Of a DNA stretch of 64,000 nt, positions 30,463-40,979 are shown in pieces. The translations under genes were made by a program, and so were the position numbers. This DNA comes from Saccharina japonica (Eukaryota; Sar; Phaeophyceae; Laminariales; Laminariaceae): the NCBI GenBank assembly GCA_008828725.1, contig MEHQ01004557.1:1-64000 (forward strand), read 5' to 3'. A model generated the notes under the pieces. It was not told the DNA's origin, ran no database searches, and saw nothing but the letters and a program-made list of their open reading frames with translations. The first letter of the stretch is position 1, and each line of letters starts with the position of its first letter.

Positions 30463-30554
30463 CGGCTGCACGCGGAAGAGTACCTCTACTTCAAAGTCAA
30501 GAACAAGAACCTCACCGATACCAAAACCATCGGCTCGGGCAAGGTGGCAATAAA
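30463..30554 (+). CDS. C2-WW gene exon 3 (C2 strands 5-7)
   Basis: Residues 68-97 plus two bases of codon 98. It reads RLHAEEYLYFKVKNKNLTD and then TKTIGSGKVAI, the L.F.V.D.D...D..IG..... pattern of C2 domains with Asn81 and Asn83 in place of the usual Asp pair. Acceptor GTGCGCAG, donor AA|GTGAGT, phase 2. Confidence 0.9.
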
Positions 30555-30946
30555 GTGAGTGGAGACAACATGCACGTATTGTATCATACCGTGCGGTACC
30601 TGGTATGATGTAACCACGCTGTTCTTGAATATGAGGAACGTTTGTACGTTTAGTGCACAATCAAAACGGTGCTTATATATCAGGACAGAGTGGTCAATGA
30701 TGTAACCACGCTGTCCTTCTTAAATAACAAGGAACTTTTGTGCATTAATATTCAATCAAACCGGTGCTTATATTTCGGAACGGAATGGTATTATAGTGGG
30801 GTTTCATACGGGAGAAAAAAATGGCTACTTTGTAGGGTGGCACAAAATATCTCAGAAAGTAGCTCAAACAAAAAACAGACAGAAAGTAGCTCAAACCTTG
30901 GGAGGGATGACTCTCTCCTCTATTGAGATAGTACAGCCAGCCTGAT

Positions 30947-31110
30947 GGGTACATGACCATGATGGTACGTGATATGAACACGCCTAGGGTACATTACCAT
31001 GATGGTACGTGATATGAACACGCCTAGGGTACATTACCATGATGGTACGTGATATGAACACGCCTAGGGTACGTGACCATGTTGGTACGTGATATGAACA
31101 CGCCTAGGCC
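30947..31110 (+). repeat. 40-bp minisatellite, four copies
   Basis: Exact 40-bp period: GATGGTACGTGATATGAACA recurs at 30961, 31001 and 31041, with a GTTGG variant at 31081. Each unit ends CGCCTAGGGTAC and the array ends in CCTAGGCCTAGG. Confidence 0.95.
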
Positions 31111-31345
31111 TAGGCAGGGTCTATGGCCTGAGGCTATCTATCCCCCCCGTTACCCAAGGGGGGCTATAGTCGTACACCAAATCCAGGTGCTTGGTACGAG
31201 AAACAAAGTTGTTGTTATTATTTTTAAACCGCGAGCAGATCTTATTCCCGGACCCCCCACCAGTATCCGTATGGGTATGAGTGGAAACCCCTGATATATT
31301 TGAATCCACCGCAGATGTATCAGATCCATCAACGGTCCATCACAC

Positions 31346-31437
31346 GTAACCCCGTAAGAGCTGGTCCCACGAATTTTGGGGACAAACTACTTGGAATTAG
31401 TGTGGGACGTTTTTTTTTTCAGTTCTGGATGGGTTAA
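31346..31437 (+). mobile_element. Type B TTAA-related MITE, single copy
   Basis: It begins GTAACCCCGTAAGAGCTGGT, carries GGGGACAAACTACTTGGAAT and GTGTGGGACG, and ends AGTTCTGGATGGGTTAA. The left TTAA has drifted to GTAA. It is one unit of the family tandemly arrayed at 28852 and 52831. Confidence 0.75.
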
Positions 31438-31589
31438 GGTCAGATGTACCTGAAAATGCTCTACTATTAATGCTGTCCACAGCAACGAGGGTCTGTGACA
31501 ATGCAAGCATGGACTCGTGCATATGTATGTATGTGTGTGAGTGCAGCCGGTGACAACCTTGGTGGGGCTTACGTACTCCTGTGTAGTTT

Positions 31590-31752
31590 ATGGGGTGGAG
31601 TGAGTCTCTGACAACAAGGAATTTGGCCCATCTGGTGTGAGTTGTGGTTGGTAGTGGTGTGTGTCACATATATGGGGTGGAGTGAGTCTCTGACAACAAG
31701 GAATTTGGCCCATCTGGTGTGAGTTGTGGTTGGTAGTGGTGTGTGTCACATA
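31590..31752 (+). repeat. Two-copy tandem repeat, about 82-bp unit
   Basis: GGGGTGGAGTGAGTCTCTGA and GTGTGAGTTGTGGTTGGTAG recur with near-perfect identity in two adjacent units within intron 3. Confidence 0.9.
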
Positions 31753-32227
31753 CCTGGTGCCGTCTACTGCTCTCTCCCACGATTATGGTCATGGTCTAAA
31801 AAAAGCCGCGTGTGCCACAAGCGGGCACGTTCGACAGCAGTAGCGGCGTACGACAAACAAGAGTTTTGCCATGTTAACAAGACTGCATACCTGGTGTAGT
31901 TCGAATATGTCTACTGCTGTTGGTCGAACAGCGTTTAACCAGCAACCCCCCTCCCCGCCACAAGAGGATAAGATTAGCAAAACGTTTCTATGTAGTATAT
32001 GGAAAACACGTAATGAGCGCTCAGCTGTTTTGGAGGTGTCTCTATTAGGAGTAGGAACGGTGCTCCGTCTCGAAAGAGATGCGAACTGGCCAATGGTCAA
32101 ATGACTTTAAGGCAAGCAACACACCGAGCCCCCCCCCCCCCGCTCCCCCGCCCCCCTGCCCCCCGCCCCTCCCACCACCACCAACCTGCCCGTCTGTGTC
32201 TTCGACTACCATTCTTCCATCTCGAAG

Positions 32228-32374
32228 GACGTTCGGATCCACCATGCAAGGAAACTGGTACAAGCTGTATGACCCCAACGGAAGAGATGCGGGAGAGATA
32301 CTGTTGGAAGGAAGATTGAGCCGGCGGGGAGACAAAACCACGGCCATGGGAGATTATGGCCAAGACACGCTCAG
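32228..32374 (+). CDS. C2-WW gene exon 4 (end of C2)
   Basis: The last base of codon 98, residues 99-146, then two bases. It contains NWYKLYDPNGRDAGEILLEG, the typical final C2 strands (W..L.......G.I.L). The acceptor CTCGAAG at 32227 is chosen because it gives the one-base phase needed by exon 3; the upstream C/T-rich tract fits. Donor CAG|GTGAGA, phase 2. The tail (RLSRRGDKTTAMGDYGQDTL) starts the linker. Confidence 0.85.
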
Positions 32375-32467
32375 GTGAGATATGATATGTGTGTGTGCCC
32401 TGTGCACGGAGAGAGGGTGCATCTCATGGTGTTGGTGACAGCATCGCGGGAAGGGGGCAGGGGTGCG

Positions 32468-32621
32468 GTAGGGTAGGTTAAGGTAGGGTAGGGTAGGGTA
32501 GGGTAGGGTAGGGTAGGGTAGGGTAGGGTAGGTTAATGTAGGGTAGGGTAGGGTAGGGTAGGGTAGGGTAAGGTAGGGTAAGGTAGGATGGGGGTAGGGT
32601 AGGGTAGGGTAGGGTAGGTAA
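32468..32621 (+). repeat. GGGTA-type satellite array
   Basis: About 30 copies of GGGTA with occasional GGTTA and AGGTA variants. It is telomere-like in composition but has a five-base, not six-base, period. Confidence 0.95.
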
Positions 32622-33031
32622 TGTTGAATGTTGTGAGCTCAGAGTAAGCGCTTTGTGTGTGGTGAGCTTCAGATTATTAGTGTGTGGTAGAGCTTGAGAT
32701 TTTTTTTTTCATGTATGGTGACCTTAAGAATTTGTTTTTTTTTGTGTGGTGACCTTGAAGTTTTTTTTTTTGTGCTCATCATCTGCCAGAGGGTTTGTCC
32801 ATTGCTTGCGTTCGTTACTAGAATTTACGGACTTTTTTTTTCAGCATTCGCCCAAGTGGAGAAACATTATGACAGTAGTATAAGTAGCCCGACCCCAGCA
32901 CTGACATTCGGCAAGCACAACTTTTTTTCTCGCGTTGTCGGTGTTCCATGCTTTTTCGCCGCGCTTTCCTGGCCTTGTCGCTCATGTGTGCCCACGAGCC
33001 CGGGACTTGCCCCCCCCCCCCTCCCCCCCCC

Positions 33032-33043
33032 NNNNNNNNNNNN
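33032..33043. other. 12-base gap in a C-homopolymer
   Basis: Undetermined bases inside a long C-run (about 33010-33062). It is likely a sequencing dropout; no biological feature should be read into it. Confidence 1.
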
Positions 33044-33618
33044 CCCCCCCCCCCCCCCCCCCGTGCTATACACACACCTTCGTCGGCTATGATACAGCAG
33101 TGTTTACGACATGGCCCAGCTTCGATGTAGACTACAATAGTTGATAGCCCACACTGGTTGTGTACCTATTCAGTACATTTCATTCAGAGAAATTTCTCTG
33201 AGAAATTTCTCGTTCAGAGAAATTTCCCAGGCGGTCGCGGTCTGGGGTTATACTCGTACGTAGGGTTAGTGTTTAATTTGAAGTAAAAAAACATACCAGG
33301 TATATACTTTCAACTTTTTTTGTCTAAAAGTTGGGGCCAAAGTCGTATCAACGGCGGCGGCGGCGGCTGCAGCAAACAGGGGCAGCAAGAAACAGCAGCA
33401 GTAGCAGAGGCAAATAGAACGGCAGAACAAGAGCAGCAGGGCTTTTGGTGGTGCCGGTAGTGGGTACAACCTTTCTCGATGTTTTCGTTCGGAGTGAGTG
33501 ACGAGGTTGTCTTTGCGCTCCTTCGCGATTTTTCCCGCCCTTTCCGGTCGGAGGAGGAGGAGGACCTCCCTCCTACACCACTCTGTCCGAAAATATAAGT
33601 CACGTCTGTTTATTAATG

Positions 33619-33706
33619 TTAACCCATTCCGAACTCAAAAATAAACCCCACACAAATTTCAAGTAATTTGTCCCCAAGAACGGGGGACCAGTTCTTAAGG
33701 GGTTAA
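33619..33706 (-). mobile_element. Type B TTAA MITE, reverse orientation
   Basis: TTAACCCATTCCGAACTC at the left and AGTTCTTAAGGGGTTAA at the right, with AATTTCAAGTAATTTGTCCC inside: the complement of the type B unit. TTAA is at both ends. Confidence 0.75.
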
Positions 33707-33805
33707 ATACAATGCGTTCCTTATATTTCGGGACAGAGTGATGTACCTCTTACCTCCGTTGGGACCGGACTCTCTCGTTTTGGGGATGAATTAAATTGAA
33801 ATTCA

Positions 33806-34307
33806 ATTGAAATTTGACTTAAGACAATTGTTTGTTTAAAGCAGTGCAGTTGAAGTTAGACTTAAGACAAATGTTTGTGTACAGCAGTGCAGTTGAATTT
33901 TTGACGTAAGATTATTGTTTGTTTGCAGTGCAGTTGAAATTTTAACTTTAAAGTATTGTTTGTTTACAGTGGAGTTGAAATTTTGACTTGAGACATTAGA
34001 CTCAAGACAATTGTTTGTTTGCAGCAGTGCAGTTGAAATTAGACTTGAGACTAGTGTTTGTTGACAATGCGGTTGGAAATTTGCCTTGAGGCAATTGTTT
34101 GCTAGACTCGAGACAATTGTTTGTTTACAGCAGTGCAGTTGAAATTAGACCCTAAGACTATTGTTGGTTTACAATGCAGTTGAAAATTTGACTTGAGGCA
34201 ACTGTTTGTTTACAGTGCAGTTGAGATTTCGACCTAAGACAATCGTTTGTTTACAGTGCAGTTGAAAGTATACTTTTTAAGACAATTGTTTGTTTACAGT
34301 GCAGCTC
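33806..34307 (+). repeat. Irregular tandem array with repeated acceptor-like TTTACAG motifs
   Basis: About nine to ten degenerate copies, spaced 40-60 bp, of a unit with AAGACAATTGTTTGTTTACA then GTGCAGTTGAAATT. Many copies carry a T-rich run and CAG resembling a 3' splice site, but exon 5 begins only at 34700, well downstream. Confidence 0.8.
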
Positions 34308-34699
34308 TAAAAGAGTTGAACGGACAGTGTGCGCAGGCAGCCACAAGCCCTCTGACAGAACGAAAAAAAAGGGGCTGAAAATCACGCAAGAGGAGGAGCA
34401 AAACAAAAACAAAAACACTATTTAATAGTCACGCCCTCCCTCCCTCCTCATTGTGAATGTGAAACAAATAAACGAAAAACGCTATTAAAAAATATATATA
34501 TACCTGTGGAGCTTTGTTTCTTGTTCCTCGTTTTGTTCTTCATTGAAATGGGTGACAGACGAGACACCACCACGCCTCTTCCCGTTCGTCAACCTCCTCC
34601 TCCTCCTCCTCCTCCTCCTCCTCCTCCTTCCCCGCCTTTTTCTGTTTTTTTTTTTTGTTTTTTTTTTACACCCTACCGTCATGTTCCGGGGCGCGGCAG

Positions 34700-34808
34700 T
34701 GCGTCGGCAGGGAGAGGGGCGCCTGCGGGAGGTCCGACGGCACCGATGGCCTGGGGGACCACCGGGGGGGCGCGCCCCTTTGCTCAGCAGCACCCTTCGA
34801 TGAATCAG
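34700..34808 (+). CDS. C2-WW gene exon 5 (linker)
   Basis: One base plus 36 codons (residues 147-183), Ala/Gly/Pro-rich: GRGAPAGGPTAPMAWGTTGG and then FAQQHPSMNQ. The acceptor CGGCAG at 34699 is selected by phase and the donor is CAG|GTGAGG, phase 0. The polypyrimidine tract lies about 30-50 bp upstream rather than adjacent, so the 5' boundary is the least certain of the gene. Confidence 0.6.
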
Positions 34809-36665
34809 GTGAGGGAAGGCTCCGTATGGCGGCGCCAGGTCTTCTTCCTTCTCTCCAGCATCTCTTGAGGGTCATTCTTATCGGGAGCCATGAATTTCCA
34901 AAAATTCAAAAATTGTTTTCGAGCAATTTTTGAAGAATTTCCAATATTTCCATTTTTTTTCCAATATGTATTTCCTCTTTTTCCTTTTTTGTTTTTGGAA
35001 AAAAAAATAGTGGAGATTATGGAAAAAAGCTGCTTGATAAGAATGACCTTAAGCTGTATTTTGTTGCTTTCTTGGATGTGTAGGATAGGTAGATAGAATG
35101 CGTGCAAAACACGCAAAGCGGCGTCCTCCATGCTGTGGCTGGCGTCCATGCTCACTACTCGTTTTGCAAGCTAGGCCTTCGCTTCTTCCCGCTCGCTCTC
35201 TCCCCTGCATCTTCAAAAGACCAGAGTTGTCGTCGTCATCGTCCTCGTCCTCATCATCATCATATACCGGTTGTGCTTTTTTGCGGCATCATCCTAACTG
35301 CCCACGACTAGCTGAAACGTTGCTTGGTTCCGCGTACGCTAGGCCTTGAGGTTGACGCGCTGCTTTTTTGCACCACTGCCGTGAATTGCGTTCGGCACGG
35401 CTCACACAGAGGGGGTGTACTTATGCCGTGCACGGGCATAGTCGTATGACCATAGACCCTCGCATCCAACACGTTGGGTTTTCACCAACCAGGCAGACAT
35501 TGCTAGCACCAAGCGCGAAGAAGCACCGTGAGGTTTTGGGCGAGTCGCATGAGAAGGGTGAGTTGCACCCTGATAAGAACCACCTGTGAGGCGGACTTGC
35601 ATATGGATAACAGCCTCCAATTAATTGAGTTAGTTTCTGGTGTGGCCACTTCCAGAGACAGCAATGGGTATATGCTATGTATCTGCCTCGTGGGTGCCTT
35701 ACCATATACACACTACGTGATACGACCATTCCCCTTGTGCGGAGTTGAGGTTCTCAACCCCGCACAAATGATCTAACAAGACCGCCAACCTTGGTGACCT
35801 GAGGGGGGGGGTGGGACGATGGGTGCAATGGTGGAGACAGTACGGAATGACGAGAGAGGCACAGCGGTGTTAGGGGAGGGGCAGGATTTGTTGTGTGTTG
35901 GTTCTGCGGCGATGGAATGCCACTGATGCAACTCGTTGCCCTGTATCCTCGTAACAGTACGTATAGCCTCAAGAGCTGTCGACCCCTCATCACTTGATTG
36001 ACACTGCTTGTGCGATTTCCCTGCAGGCCGCTTTAATGCCAAGTTTTTTTTCAACACCGCGGAAAAAAACAGGGTGGCCATACCTCGCAAGTCCATCATC
36101 CTTTGCGTCGCTACTGATTTCCTTCAAGTCCGAGGGCGGCGCGTAGGCGCTGCCTGCGTGGCGGACCTAAAGCGTGCGGGTCCGTTGTATGCTTCTCACC
36201 CCCCCGAATTATGTTTTGAATATGTGTGCCGTGGGCGCATGCATGGCTGTTGTACCGCGAAGCATACACTTCCGAAGCGCCACATTTGTTGCGTCTCGGC
36301 CCCTTCCTGTATGTATGCGCGGGTATTGAACGCCGGGGGTTGTTGGTGCAAGCGACAGACAGGACCACGAGTCACGATCGATTAAAAAAAATCCACCATT
36401 TTTCCTTACCCTTACGAATAGTTACCCTCGGCTCCTGAATCGTTCACTGTTGCCACTGTTCCGATGGTGGTGGAACAACCGGTCACCACTGAGTGACACT
36501 CTTCCTGTCCGTGCAATTAGTATCGTTCTAACACCTCTGCCCCCCCCGCCCCCCCCCTCCCGCCCACCCGCCCACCCACCCCCCCCCCCCCCCCACCCCC
36601 CCCGGTGCCCATTTCTGTTCGCGTTTCGCTTCGTTTTCTTTTGTGTCCTGCCCACACCGGTATAG
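34809..36665 (+). other. Intron 5 of the C2-WW gene
   Basis: 1857 bp. It includes a copy of the dispersed composite repeat in reverse orientation (35400-35665), a short ATC-type run near 35226-35265, and C-rich tracts at 36541-36605. No coding segment is seen. Confidence 0.7.
35400..35665 (-). repeat. Dispersed composite repeat (reverse copy)
   Basis: It contains the complement of the CGAGGGTCTATGGTCATACG core and a longer flank (GCACCGTGAGG, TGAGGCGGACTTGCATATGG, then CTGGTGTGGCCACTTCCAGA). The same order in reverse is at 45535-45815, with partial copies at 47725-49275. Confidence 0.75.
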
Positions 36666-36876
36666 CCATCCGCCGCCGCCACCTTCCCTCCGCCCAGATC
36701 GTTCACCATCCACTACGCTGGTTCTACCCACCGCCACCCCGGATTCTCGCCAGCGCTTACGCGGCCGTCCACCGCTGTCCCGGGCCACAAGCCGACTCTA
36801 TCCATGCCTTCGGCGCCGCCACAGCCCCACTATCTCGAGCAGCGACCGAGTGACCATGGCGGGCATCATGCCAGAC
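36666..36876 (+). CDS. C2-WW gene exon 6 (Pro-rich linker)
   Basis: Residues 184-253 plus one base. The acceptor is GGTATAG at 36665; the in-frame TAG at 36663-36665 lies in the intron. The translation is Pro/Ser/His-rich, for example PSAAATFPPPRSFTIHYAG and SMPSAPPQPHYLEQRPSDHG. The donor is AGAC|GTGAGT, phase 1. PPxY-like and PPP segments could be ligands for WW or SH3 domains. Confidence 0.78.
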
Positions 36877-37606
36877 GTGAGTTTTTGAAACGTCTCTTTT
36901 TTTTCAGTGCCAGGGGGCTAACACATTATGAGACACGCGCGCACGCGGTATGGGCGTATGGTGCGAACGGTATATATACTCAACGTTATATATAGTAGGT
37001 TGGATTTGTTTGTTTGTTTTTTTGTTTTTTCAACTTTTTTAGTGCTCCAAAAGTTATATCCCACACTACGTAGCTAATTCCTGGAATTACCCCCCCCAAA
37101 AGCATACTTGCAGTTGGTGTAAAAGGAGGCTAAGACGGACATTCTCACTTTCTTCCCCTGATTTTTTAGGACCCTTTTTGTTTTTCGCCCTCGTGCGGAG
37201 AAGAAACCGTCGTATGGCGAAGCTGTCGTACATGGCGAAAAAGCCATCGTGGTGCATCGTCGCGACCCTTTCCCGCAAAGACCAGCCAATCTCGACAGGG
37301 GAGGGGTCAAGCTTTACAAAGACTTGGTCCCCTGCGGCACCTTTTCTAACTATTGATAGACGATTTCCGTTTCCTACTATAATATATCCCGCTCCGCCTT
37401 GTTACCGCCTCTCCCTAAAACTTCTGCACCGCTTCTCTTCCCTTTCCTTCGTCCCCTTCCCCTTCCCTTCCCTCCCTCTCCCCTCCCTTTTCGTCCGCTT
37501 CCCCTTCCCTTCCCTTCCCTTCCCTTCCCCTCCCCTCCCCTTTTGTCCGCGTCCCCTGTCTCCTCCCTTGTCCGATTATCTCCCCCCCCCTTCCCTTGCC
37601 TCACAG
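36877..37606 (+). other. Intron 6 of the C2-WW gene
   Basis: 730 bp, donor GTGAGT, acceptor CCTCACAG. Its second half is a strong C/T-rich tract (about 37430-37590) with CCCTTCCCTT repeats, a textbook polypyrimidine run before exon 7. Confidence 0.8.
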
Positions 37607-37891
37607 GAGATTATAACGCAGGGGCGACGGCGCCGACGGCGGCCAACATCCCTATAGCGTGGGCGAACAGACCGACCACGGCGGCTGGCGCTGCCTCGTC
37701 CTACTACCCAGGGCCCACGGCGCCTTCGTCTCTGCCGACGCCGCCGACGCAACCCGGTTTTCTGGGGCCACGATCGAGTCCTTACGGCGGCCCCCACGCT
37801 TACGGCCGCCCTCGTTCTTACGGCGACCCTCACGCTTACGGAGGGGGTCACTCTCAGGGCGGGCCTCACTCCTATGGCGGCCCGCGCAGAC
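37607..37891 (+). CDS. C2-WW gene exon 7 (Tyr/Gly/His/Pro-rich linker)
   Basis: Residues 254-348 plus one base. The first part is DYNAGATAPTAANIPIAWAN. The end (about residues 310-348) is a low-complexity repeat of YGGPHAYGRPRSYGDPHAYG type, then GGPHSYGGPRR. Such aromatic/Gly repeats are usually disordered. Donor AGAC|GTGAGG, phase 1. If this donor is not used the frame reads REAY and stops at 37905, giving a 352-residue form without the WW domain. Confidence 0.88.
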
Positions 37892-38916
37892 GTGAGGCTT
37901 ATTGATTAAAACGCACCATCCCTCTAATTTCAGGGGTGAATGTAGTATGTCATGTGTTAGACAGGCGCACGCACGGCGTGGTGTAATAAGACTGGGCGAG
38001 ACACAAGAGTATCCCCTTGCAGGTTTTGTCTATTAAGCATCCTTGGTGTGGTGTTAACTCACCTTCCGTAGAATCAAACCATTATACTCGTAGCAGTGGC
38101 ATGGCATGGTACGATTGAAGCGATAGATAGTACGGCACGGGTACGTACACTAAAGTGAGTATTTCAAAGTTTATTTTAGGCCCCCGTCTAATTTCAGGGG
38201 TACATACATATGTGCGCATGCATTGCATATAAACACGCAGGGTATGCTGGTGTTTTCCTAAAGACGAGGCGCTTTTTCTCTTCTCTTTTCAGGGGCACAT
38301 ATGTATGTGCGCATTCATATAGACACGCACGGTATATGCTGGTATTTTCGTAAAGACGGGCGTTTTTTTCTCTTTTTTTCTTATTTTTTTTTTTTGTCTG
38401 GTTGCTGTTATTTTTCTTTGCCGTCACGTTCGGACGAAGTCGTGGTGTACAATCAGTATCGATTTTGGGTACCCTTTTGTGCAAAGATTTGCTAACGACA
38501 AGAAGTACGTTTGCCCCCAAACTTCATGATGACGCTACGTACAGTATCTATATATGCGCACGGTACGCTGGCCTTTCAAGGACGGGCATTCTCCCTTTGT
38601 TTTGTCTGATTTCTGACCTATTTTTGCCATCTTGTTGTAAACCACTCGTAGTCGTGTATCAATAGCAGCTTGTTGCGTGAAGACAACTACCGACGGGAGT
38701 ACGTATGACAACTACCGACAGGACTACGTTTGCTTTATATAGCCCCCCCCCCCCCTGTATTTTCGCTTAGTAGTCCCCAACTTCATGCTGACGTTGATTT
38801 TTTTGTTTTCGTTTCCTATTCCGCTCTCGTTCCTGCCCGCCCGCCCGCTGCCTTTGCTTTGCGCCGCCATACACGCAATATTGTATCTCCTGCGTGCCAT
38901 ATTTTGCTTCGCGCAG
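37892..38916 (+). other. Intron 7 of the C2-WW gene
   Basis: 1025 bp. It contains duplicated segments related to TTTCAGGGGTACATACATATG...GCATATAAACACGC (about 38185-38345) and a C-homopolymer at 38742-38755. Confidence 0.75.
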
Positions 38917-38977
38917 TGCCTTACGGATGGGAGGAGAAGGTTGCCAGCACAGGAAGAACGTTCTACGTGGATCACAC
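38917..38977 (+). CDS. C2-WW gene exon 8 (first part of WW)
   Basis: Two bases completing Leu349, then PYGWEEKVASTGRTFYVDH and two bases of Thr369. This is the LP.GWE.......G..YYV.H pattern of a WW domain, with the first signature Trp at 353. Acceptor CGCGCAG, donor ACAC|GTGAGT, phase 2. Confidence 0.92.
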
Positions 38978-39633
38978 GTGAGTCGTCACTGCCAACTGCC
39001 AAGCTGTTGGTTATATAGCATATTCCACTGGCCTACTCAGTCACAGGCCAGTGGGCTATGCTATATAACCCAACAAAATGTATATTTTGGGGTTCGATAC
39101 ATCTCTCACCGTGCCGCATCGATCTCCGGGGCACGCCCCTCGCCACGTATATCCAGGGGGTATACTATATTAACCATTCATAATGTCTCCAGCGCGTACG
39201 CTCGAAAAGAGCTAAGGATGTCCATCGGGTTCTATGTATATGTATCCAACACAAGCCCCGCCTTTTTGTGAAAAAAACGCTGCCACTATTACTAGCTGTA
39301 CGTATTTTAGGCCAACCACACGGAACAATAGCCTACTGATGCTTTCGCTGCTGCGAGCACGCAAAAGAAAGCGTCCAACAGGGCTTCGTTTGAAATCCCT
39401 GCTACAAGCTGTCTTGGGTCTTGGACTTGCGGTTGTTTGCTCCTGGAGAATGTCTGCTGGGCACGGGCGCGGTTTTATCAGCAGCAAGCAACGCAAGTAT
39501 CCGTTATATACCCGCCGCATGATCCATATCCACGTGGGAAAACCGGGGGATGTACCCAGGTTACACCCTGTACCCAGGTTGCACCCAGACAACCATAGGA
39601 CCATTTTTACTTTTATTTTTATTTTTATTTACT

Positions 39634-39775
39634 TTATCCTCCGGCGGATGGGTAAAAATAAAGCTTACGCCCTCCACACTTCCACGTCTCACTGCGTGTC
39701 GTGTGTCAATTCACTCCATGTCCCCTCGGACGTATCAGCCCTTGCTGCTTACTACTCCGGAGACTTGAGCATGTT
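39634..39775 (+). repeat. 142-bp dispersed repeat, copy 1
   Basis: From TTATCCTCCGGCGGATGGGT to GACTTGAGCATGTT. It differs from copy 2 at 63573-63714 by only about two or three bases. An open frame crosses it but no domain is seen. Confidence 0.9.
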
Positions 39776-40689
39776 TTTACTTGTTTTTTTTTTCCTGTGG
39801 TGGCCGTGAACAGTATCAGGGTTATCGTACACACGCCCGCACTTATCTACGTAGTCCCGCCACGTTTATGGCATTGCGTTGTTGCATCCTTCGCCGAGTT
39901 CATTTTTTTTCGGGCGTTTCTAAGAGTTTGGTCGGGCCGGGCTTTTATTTCAAGACAGGAGCTCGGTCGACCTCCCCATTATTTGACGAGACCGGGTGTG
40001 GGGAAGGTGCCTTGTTTGACTTGCTTTGTTGTCAATTCGAGCCCCCCCACTTTCGTGGATATAACCTTCAAAAGTACGATCGAAATTATATTATAGTACA
40101 AGGGGAATTCGCCGTCGGCCCAGGCCGCCGACGAAGCTAACGAAGGAGGACGGAAACTTCACAACACGCAAACGAAACTTCAGTGCTGGCAAAAAGGAAG
40201 TAATACCGTACGCGTAGTGGATCTTGACAAAAACTGCATTATGACATGTACAGCGGGCGGCGGACGTGAGAGAGGTATAGGGCAAAAAAAGGGAAATACG
40301 GAGCCACGGTTGGCCGATTTGACCCGCGGACGCCTGAGAGCGATTTGTGACGAAACGACACAGCATGATCATATATGTATAGTATCTCGGTCATGAGCGA
40401 CATCCGTCCGCGGGTCCGCCGCGAGCCCCCCTCCACGCCTACTACAGTATATACCCGGCAAGCAGTTACGAACCCACCTACCTACCTACCTGCCTCACTC
40501 AGCCGACTGGACGGAGTGAGCCGAGCCGAGGGCGTCCCACCCATCGCGGCCATGGAGATGTTCCCTTGCGTTGCCTCGTCGTTTTTACGCCGCGGTTACG
40601 ATATACCAGTACCAGCAGTACCGGTACCAGTGTCTGGTGTACATGCGAAGCATGTGGCTCATCGCCGTTTACGCCGTATTCAGCTGGGC

Positions 40690-40850
40690 TCTTCACGGGT
40701 CATGACCCCAATCCGTCCCCAATCCGTGGGTCGGGTTAGAAATTTCCTGAAATCTCACGGATCGGGCCGGATCGGGTCGGGTCGGGTCCGGTCCGCTCCA
40801 GTCACCGTTACTCAACCCGAGCCGAACCGAGCCGACCCGACCTGATCCTT
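40690..40850. repeat. GGGTC / GACCC inverted microsatellite
   Basis: A left block of GATCGGGTCGGGTCGGGTC type and a right block with CCGAACCGAGCCGACCCGAC are complementary, giving a hairpin. A second such block lies at 51285-51430. Confidence 0.7.
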
Positions 40851-40979
40851 GAGGTGTGACCCCGCCCGTGAACAGCCCTGGTACTATTCACGGTACACGG
40901 AGCGGTGCATCTTCATGGCCTCTGACTTTTTTGTTTCACCTCCCCGTTTTTTTCTTCTTCTGTATTTTCGTGCGCGCAG

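Larger units (their letters stand above)
30555..32227 (+). other. Intron 3 of the C2-WW gene
   Basis: 1673 bp. It holds a four-copy 40-bp minisatellite (30947-31110), a type B TTAA element (31346-31437), and a duplicated unit of about 82 bp (31590-31752) with the core GGGGTGGAGTGAGTCTCTGA. A copy of the GTTAGGAGTAGG...CCGTCTCGAAAG module lies at 32046-32110, followed by a C-rich tract. Confidence 0.75.
32375..34699 (+). other. Intron 4 of the C2-WW gene
   Basis: 2325 bp. It contains a GGGTA-type array (32468-32621), T-runs, a C-homopolymer gap (33032-33043), a reverse type B TTAA element (33619-33706), an irregular array of GTTTGTTTACAGTGCAGTTG units (33806-34307) and a (CCT)n run near 34592-34627. 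Confidence 0.75.
38978..40979 (+). other. Intron 8 of the C2-WW gene
   Basis: 2002 bp, splitting the WW domain. It contains a 142-bp segment (39634-39775) that recurs at 63573-63714, and a hairpin-prone GGGTCGGGTC / GACCCGACC block at about 40690-40850. Confidence 0.8.

Noticed and set aside
32468-32621. Telomere array (GGGTA)n
   Set aside because: The period is five bases and differs from the CCCTAA repeats elsewhere in the window; it is within an intron.
34506-34868. 120-codon + strand frame as an independent gene
   Set aside because: Its second half is exon 5 of the C2-WW gene and its first half is T-rich intron and a (CCT)n run read as Phe and Pro.
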